A stretch of DNA of 64,000 bases from Bacteroidaceae bacterium (GTDB lineage Bacteria; Bacteroidota; Bacteroidia; Bacteroidales; Bacteroidaceae). Where the stretch lies: the NCBI GenBank assembly GCA_017547165.1, contig JAFYQK010000025.1:310001-374000 (forward strand), given 5' to 3'. Of this stretch, positions 59,420 to 64,000 are shown piece by piece. Position 1 is the stretch's first letter. Each line of letters begins with the position of its first letter. The notes beneath the pieces are model-generated. The model was not told the DNA's origin, searched no databases, and saw only the letters and a list, made by a program, of their open reading frames with translations. Position numbers and translations under genes: made by a program.

Positions 59420-60985
59420 ATGAAAAAAATACTTCTTTGCTTGTTGTTTCTCCTAGGATTCCACTGTTTTTCTTTGGGCCAGAAGAAGTTAGATGAGCAG
59501 ATGCGCAAATTGATAATATCGGCGGTAACCATCAACGACCACTATGTTGACACCGTTGACACCGAGAAACTTGTAGAGGATGCTATACGTGGCATGCTTG
59601 AGAAATTAGATCCCCACTCGCAATATAGTACAGCAGAGGAGACAAGGCGGTTAAACGAACCACTGCAAGGATCGTTTGATGGAATAGGAGTCCAATTCAA
59701 TATATTGGACGATACACTTATGGTAGTGCAAACCATAACAAACGGACCATCAGAGAAAGCGGGAGTAATGGCAGGAGACCGTATTGTCTCTGTAAACGAT
59801 ACGACCATTGCTGGCGTAAAGATGCCACAGGAAGAGATTGTAAAGCGTTTGCGCGGTCCGCGCAAGACATTGGCCCGTTTGGGTGTTTTGCGAGAGGGAA
59901 TAGACGAAATAATTTATTTTGATGTGGTCCGCGACAAAATACCACTTAATTCCCTTGATGCGTCGTTTATGATAACTTCGCGCACGGGCCTTATTCGTTT
60001 TAGTAATTTTGCTATAACAACTCATTCCGAGGTAGTAGAGGCCATCGAGAAACTTCAATCACAGGGAATGCGTAATCTTATCATTGACCTTACCCAAAAC
60101 GGAGGGGGGTATCTTCAGGCATCGGCCGAGATAGCAAGCGAATTTCTGCCAAAGGGCGATATGATTGTCTACACCGAAGGAAGAGCCTATGGTCGAAAGG
60201 AGTTTAGGAGTATTGGAGGGCATGCTTTTCAAGAAGGTAGGATTGTGGTTCTTGTTGATGAATATTCCGCTTCGGCATCAGAAATACTTGCTGGTGCCAT
60301 ACAAGATCAGGATAGAGGATTTGTTGTTGGTAGACGCACTTTTGGAAAGGGACTTGTGCAACGTCCTGTAGATTTGCCTGATGGTAGTATGATAAGGCTC
60401 ACTATTTCCAAATACTATACACCTAGTGGACGGTGCATTCAAAAACCATTCGAAAAGGGTAAGGCTCAGGACTATCGCATGGATGTAATAAATCGCTTTA
60501 ATAAGGGTGAACTTACCAATGCTGATAGCATACATTTTCCCGATTCGTTGAAGTATCAAACCTTAAAAAAGGCTCGTATTGTATATGGTGGCGGAGGTAT
60601 AATGCCTGACTATTTCGTTCCTCTCGATACGACAAAGAACACTCTCTTGTATCGACAGATTCTCGCTAAACGAATTCTTGTTAGTGAGAATCTCCGATTT
60701 ATGGCAAAGCATCGTAAGGAGTTGTTGAGGGAATATCCATCATTTGAGGAATTCAAGAATCATTTTGAGGTACCTGAAAAGATAGTGGAAAATATCGTTG
60801 TTGAGGGCCGTAAGAGTGTCAAGGAAGAGGTGTCTCCTGAGGATGAATCCAAAACCATCGGTTTGGTTCGTCGTATGCTCAAAGCCTTGATAGCTCGCGA
60901 CCTTTGGGATATGAGCGAATACTTTGCTATAGTTTACCAAGATGACGATATGGTTGCCAAAGCACTCGAACTTATTGGGGAATAA
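59420..60985 (+). CDS. Exported S41 (C-terminal processing) peptidase with PDZ domain
   Basis: 521 residues with a signal peptide (~1-20). The PDZ domain spans ~85-165 (GSFDGIGVQFNI). The S41 core has catalytic Ser285 (DEYSASASE) and Lys310 (RRTFGKGLVQ), the Ser-Lys pair of CtpA/Prc. It trims C-terminal ends of envelope proteins. ATG 59420 is chosen over TTG 59414. It stands between coaD and ybeY in one rightward run. Confidence 0.93.
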   Translation: MKKILLCLLFLLGFHCFSLGQKKLDEQMRKLIISAVTINDHYVDTVDTEKLVEDAIRGMLEKLDPHSQYSTAEETRRLNEPLQGSFDGIGVQFNILDDTLMVVQTITNGPSEKAGVMAGDRIVSVNDTTIAGVKMPQEEIVKRLRGPRKTLARLGVLREGIDEIIYFDVVRDKIPLNSLDASFMITSRTGLIRFSNFAITTHSEVVEAIEKLQSQGMRNLIIDLTQNGGGYLQASAEIASEFLPKGDMIVYTEGRAYGRKEFRSIGGHAFQEGRIVVLVDEYSASASEILAGAIQDQDRGFVVGRRTFGKGLVQRPVDLPDGSMIRLTISKYYTPSGRCIQKPFEKGKAQDYRMDVINRFNKGELTNADSIHFPDSLKYQTLKKARIVYGGGGIMPDYFVPLDTTKNTLLYRQILAKRILVSENLRFMAKHRKELLREYPSFEEFKNHFEVPEKIVENIVVEGRKSVKEEVSPEDESKTIGLVRRMLKALIARDLWDMSEYFAIVYQDDDMVAKALELIGE

Positions 60986-60996
60986 AATTTGAGACT

Positions 60997-61413
60997 ATGG
61001 TCACATATAATGCTCTTGGCGTAGAAATGCCACCGCTTGACCCGAATAAAGTTACTCAATGGGTGAATCTTGTAGCCAATCATTATGGCAAACGCATTGA
61101 TGTTCTCAATTACATCTTTGTCAATGACGAAGAGATTTTGCGCATAAATCGTGAGTTTATTGGTCACGATTATTATACCGACCACATAGGGTTCGATACA
61201 AGTCAAGGCAAAATATTATCTGGTGATACCTATATTTCAATTGATACAGTACGCACTAATGCCCAAAAGTTCTCCACCACTTTCTCCAACGAGTTGCATC
61301 GTGTCATTATCCATAGCGTTCTGCACCTATGCGGATTAAACGATTACACCACCGAGGAGCGGACCGCCATGCAAGAGGCCGAAGACATGTGCCTGGAAAT
61401 GCTTTCACGTTAA
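60997..61413 (+). CDS. ybeY: Endoribonuclease YbeY
   Basis: 138 residues. The zinc motif is HSVLHLCGLND; in the common form HGxLHLxGxDH the last residue is His, here that place is not His, as in other Bacteroidetes relatives I recall, so the third ligand may differ. It matures 16S rRNA and takes part in ribosome quality control. Last gene of the parE-coaD-S41-ybeY run, starting 11 bases after the S41 stop. Confidence 0.9.
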   Translation: MVTYNALGVEMPPLDPNKVTQWVNLVANHYGKRIDVLNYIFVNDEEILRINREFIGHDYYTDHIGFDTSQGKILSGDTYISIDTVRTNAQKFSTTFSNELHRVIIHSVLHLCGLNDYTTEERTAMQEAEDMCLEMLSR

Positions 61414-61571
61414 CGCTATAGCTATGCAATAAATGGTTGTTATAGTCCCACTGCACTCTTATGTTTATTGCAGTATGCCCCAAAAATCATTAAAATGTAG
61501 TTGTAGGAATAAAGACTCAGGACTACTATAAGTTGGTTTCAAAAATTATTAATTTTAAGATAACACATGTT

Positions 61572-62036
61572 ATGAAAAGATTTTTAGTTAGTGCAACAAT
61601 GCTGCTATTTGCTTTGGGTGGGATGATGGCCCAAAACGATGCTTTCTCGAAGTCTACAGATAAAGTAGCTAATGCTGTACAAAAGTACAAAACTAAGCCC
61701 GAAGCGAAAAATAAAGAAAAGATGCTACAGGTGTTTCAGAAATCACTAATAGAAGATCCAGTTCAGGAACATTATATGTGGCGTTGTTTGGGTGAAGCAT
61801 ATTATCACACTAATCTTAAAGATGCAAGAAAATTTGACAAAGTCTATGAGTGCTACACTAAGGCACCCCTTCATGTGCATTGATCCAAGATTATAACAGC
61901 ATAACGCGCGTTCTGCTCTAAGTGACTCTGGAGTCAATTCCAAGCATTGGCATATGAGTGGTTTGAAAAGTCTGCCCAAGCAGGATGACCTAATGCTAAA
62001 AGGAAATCCGAGTTCTATAAAAGATATGCAAAGTAA
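61572..62036 (+). pseudogene. Broken copy of the Sel1/TPR gene with an inverted internal segment
   Basis: From ATG 61572 the first ~98 codons match the intact gene at 17605-18738 (signal peptide, then MWRCLGEAYYHTN...ECYTKA). At 61866 the match breaks: 61866-61943 (78 bp) equals the same-strand window bases 18367-18444 at 73 of 78 positions, but since the intact gene is on the other strand, this segment is inverted relative to the rest. After it, 61946-62036 matches the C-terminal end (AYEWFEKSAQAG, then stop instead of Trp, PNAKRKSEFYKRYAK). About 225 codons are missing between. The inverted segment gives a premature stop (PLHVH*). Confidence 0.85.
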
Positions 62037-62079
62037 AGTAGGTTTGCTTGTATAAAGAAACTCTGTATCATAATACCAA

Positions 62080-62119
62080 CCCCTCTTACCAGCAAGACTT
62101 TTTACTGAAGTAAGAGGGG
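62080..62119. terminator. Hairpin between the broken TPR copy and the patatin gene
   Basis: CCCCTCTTAC (62080-62089) pairs with GTAAGAGGGG (62110-62119), a 10-bp stem; on the minus strand it can end the lepB-patatin unit. Confidence 0.75.
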
Positions 62120-62154
62120 GCGTTTTGCAGTGGGAATGTGGTGTATTTATATTT

Positions 62155-63012
62155 TTACAAATTGATGCTCGTTAGAACGCCATTCATCTGCACTCTACCT
62201 AAAAGTGAGATGTCTTCGGCTTTATCATAGTCGTAAAATCCATAGTCGTTAAGAACAACATTCAGATAGATGTCTGGCGGTGTAAGGCGCAAAGACATAT
62301 CTGTATTGCGTTTCATCAGGATGAGAAGCGTATCGTAGGTGAGCGAAATGTAATTATTGCTCAACGCATTCCAACCCGATTGTAATTTGTTTGAAATGGA
62401 ATTTTTCTTATTGATATTTTGAATGGTATCGCGTTGTTGGCGGTTACCTTCATCCCACTCATAGTTATCTAAGTTAACGGCAACCAGCATATCGCCTTCA
62501 GTTCGTACCACACGATCGAGTGGAAGACCATTACTGAAGGCTCCATCAATCAAAAGCATATCGCCATGTTCAACAGGAGTGAAAATCATCGGTATAGAAA
62601 TGCTCGCACGGATGGCATCATAGAGACTGCCAGTACGAAATACTACCTCGTTACCGGTCTTTAAGTCAGTAGCCACGGCACAATAGGGTATAGGTAATTC
62701 CTCTATATTGCAATCGGGTACAATGGACTTTAATGCCTTTATTACCTTGTCTCCCTTGAGGAATGCATGGGGACTGAGAGTGAGGTCAGCAAGATTGTAG
62801 ATGTCGCGGTCGGTGAGGTCGTACATCCATTCTTTAACTTTGTTAAGACCTCCCGCAGCATATATACCACCAATTAATGCCCCCATTGAAGCACCAGCAA
62901 TTGATGTAATCTCATACCCCGAGTTTTCCAAAGCTTCAATAGCACCAATGTGTGCAAAGCCTTTTGCCCCGCCACTGGCAAGAACAAGAGCAACCTTTTG
63001 CTTTTCGGTCAT
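62155..63012 (-). CDS. Patatin-like phospholipase
   Basis: 285 residues, no signal peptide. The oxyanion loop is SGGAKGFAHIG (~13-23), the nucleophile elbow GASMG holds Ser42, and the second catalytic residue is the Asp in LLIDGAFSNG (DGA in place of DGG). Such proteins hydrolyse phospholipids or acyl lipids. It starts 34 bases after lepB ends and is probably co-transcribed with it. Confidence 0.9.
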   Translation of the reverse strand: MTEKQKVALVLASGGAKGFAHIGAIEALENSGYEITSIAGASMGALIGGIYAAGGLNKVKEWMYDLTDRDIYNLADLTLSPHAFLKGDKVIKALKSIVPDCNIEELPIPYCAVATDLKTGNEVVFRTGSLYDAIRASISIPMIFTPVEHGDMLLIDGAFSNGLPLDRVVRTEGDMLVAVNLDNYEWDEGNRQQRDTIQNINKKNSISNKLQSGWNALSNNYISLTYDTLLILMKRNTDMSLRLTPPDIYLNVVLNDYGFYDYDKAEDISLLGRVQMNGVLTSINL

Positions 63013-63046
63013 AAAAAAAAGATTGGTGTAAGTAATAGTGAGGAAA

Positions 63047-64000
63047 TTACTTTATATTATCCACCATGCGGAACAGACGATTCCATCTTACGGCATTCAG
63101 ACCACCACGGTCGGGATCCATAGAAAGCCATATAACAATAGGTTTGCCTACAATGTGATCTTCTGGAACAAACCCCCAATAACGCGAGTCGGCACTATTG
63201 TGTCGATTGTCTCCCTGCATCCAGTAGTAGTCCATTTTAAAGGTGTATTCTGCAGTTTCCTCTCCGTTTATAAGAATGCGACCATCGTCTGTGACTTGTA
63301 GGTCATTGTTCTCGTACACACGGATGGGTCGTTCGTAGATAGGAAGATTATCTATTGTTAGTTTGATCGTTTTGCCCTTGGCTGGAATCCAAATAGGACC
63401 ATAGTTGTCGCAAGTCCAACCAGTATGTCCATTTAGAGGATACAAGAACCCAGTCTCGTCCTGTGGGTGATATTTGATGCTCTCAACCAAATCTGTGCGT
63501 GCTTCGAGTACTGCCTTAGCCTTGGCGGTCAGTGGCATATTTCCTTGCTGCCTTAACGAAACGAGGTCTTCTTGTGATATCCCTAATTCCTGAATCAAAG
63601 ATTCTGGCAAGGTATATTTCAATATTACATCATAGTTGTATTGAACATCGTCTGGCTCTTTGTTTGGTTGGCCATCAAGATAGATGATATGGTCTCGTAT
63701 CTCAAGAGTCTGTCCGGGTAAACCGACACAACGCTTGACATAGTTTTCACGTCGGTCAACCGGGCGCCACGAAACTTCTCCAAATTGTCCAGGGTTATTT
63801 TTTATGTAATCGCTTCCAACTTGTATGGCATAGTTGTAGAAACGATATTGCTGCAATGTTGACAAACTATCAATGTTGGCTGGAACGTCTAAATTATACA
63901 TATAAAGTTCCTTGCAGAAACGATAGTAGTCAGTGTTTTGATAGTTATATGCGATGGTGTCACCAGCGGGATAGTTGAAAACAACTATGTCGTTCAGTGT
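63047..64000 (-). CDS. lepB: Signal peptidase I, N-terminal end outside the window
   Basis: The frame stays open through the right edge (63902-64000 encodes ...NDIVVFNYPAGDT...YYRFCKELYMYNL), so ~318 codons are visible without the start or the catalytic Ser. The S26 signature is present: NDIVVFNYP, NYVKRCVGLPGQTLEI, YWMQGDNRHNSADSRYWGFVP with catalytic-site residues after it. It is long because of an insertion between these boxes, as in other Bacteroidetes LepB. It cuts signal peptides at the inner membrane. Confidence 0.92.
   Translation of the reverse strand, partial: TLNDIVVFNYPAGDTIAYNYQNTDYYRFCKELYMYNLDVPANIDSLSTLQQYRFYNYAIQVGSDYIKNNPGQFGEVSWRPVDRRENYVKRCVGLPGQTLEIRDHIIYLDGQPNKEPDDVQYNYDVILKYTLPESLIQELGISQEDLVSLRQQGNMPLTAKAKAVLEARTDLVESIKYHPQDETGFLYPLNGHTGWTCDNYGPIWIPAKGKTIKLTIDNLPIYERPIRVYENNDLQVTDDGRILINGEETAEYTFKMDYYWMQGDNRHNSADSRYWGFVPEDHIVGKPIVIWLSMDPDRGGLNAVRWNRLFRMVDNIK

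Noticed and set aside
1-64000. CRISPR arrays, transposases, integrases or prophage genes
   Set aside because: None seen; repeats found are palindromic or short tandem units, not regular spacer arrays.

Overview
The window reads as chromosomal DNA of a Bacteroidales bacterium, most likely of the Prevotella group. The reasons are Bacteroidetes-type promoters (TTTG, about 20 bases, then TAnnTTTG) before many genes, no Shine-Dalgarno pattern, a FeoA-FeoB fusion, SusB-type GH97 and GH2/GH5/GH43 polysaccharide enzymes, a membrane-bound TPR/HTH regulator, and GC-rich palindromes between genes. There is no transposase, integrase, phage gene or CRISPR array. The family-level placement is inference.

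Layout. 1-9.0 kb is a phosphate block: the end of a hemolysin III gene, a PhoR/PhoB-like two-component pair read leftward, then, read rightward, an outer-membrane porin, pstS, pstC, pstA and pstB. A Na/Pi cotransporter with a PhoU-like tail converges on pstB. The porin-pst promoter carries four 7-mers spaced exactly 11 bp, a Pho-box layout. 9.2-10.7 kb is a second, orphan PhoR-like kinase. 10.8-16.2 kb holds a GH97 enzyme and a GH5-GH43 fusion enzyme. 16.3-23.3 kb is an AT-rich accessory stretch: an 88-bp palindrome-rich element, a DUF6078 protein, a frameshifted remnant, a Sel1/TPR protein, two exported unknowns, an unknown lipoprotein and a DUF1573 lipoprotein. 23.6-30.1 kb has a PfkB sugar kinase, a GH2 beta-galactosidase and a membrane-bound TPR/HTH regulator.

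30.3-38.2 kb holds the run topA-aroK-speA-argB, with a divergent NfeD-like/flotillin pair. 38.7 kb is tRNA-Leu(CAA). 38.9-41.8 kb is a divergent cassette: a peptidase E-like protein facing an ATP-grasp ligase and an esterase, with interleaved promoters. 41.8-44.1 kb pairs a regulator that joins a RIC/hemerythrin-like sensor to a LuxR DNA-binding domain with a divergent Rid-fold protein. 44.3-52.3 kb holds a BI-1 protein, an M16 protease, DacB, FeoAB with its small Cys-rich partner, and a guanine deaminase-like enzyme. 52.5-61.4 kb holds a second M16 protease, a pseudouridine synthase, a WbqC protein, an acetyltransferase-like protein, then parE, coaD, a CtpA-type protease and ybeY. 61.6-62.0 kb is a broken copy of the Sel1/TPR gene in which a 78-bp internal segment is inverted. 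The window ends in a patatin-like protein and a lepB cut by the edge.

The most interesting items are the Pho-box-like promoter, the inverted-segment pseudogene, the peptidase E / ATP-grasp / esterase cassette, the RIC-LuxR fusion regulator, the 88-bp element before the DUF6078 gene, and several promoters whose -7 box ends 4-9 bases before the start codon, which implies leaderless or nearly leaderless mRNAs.
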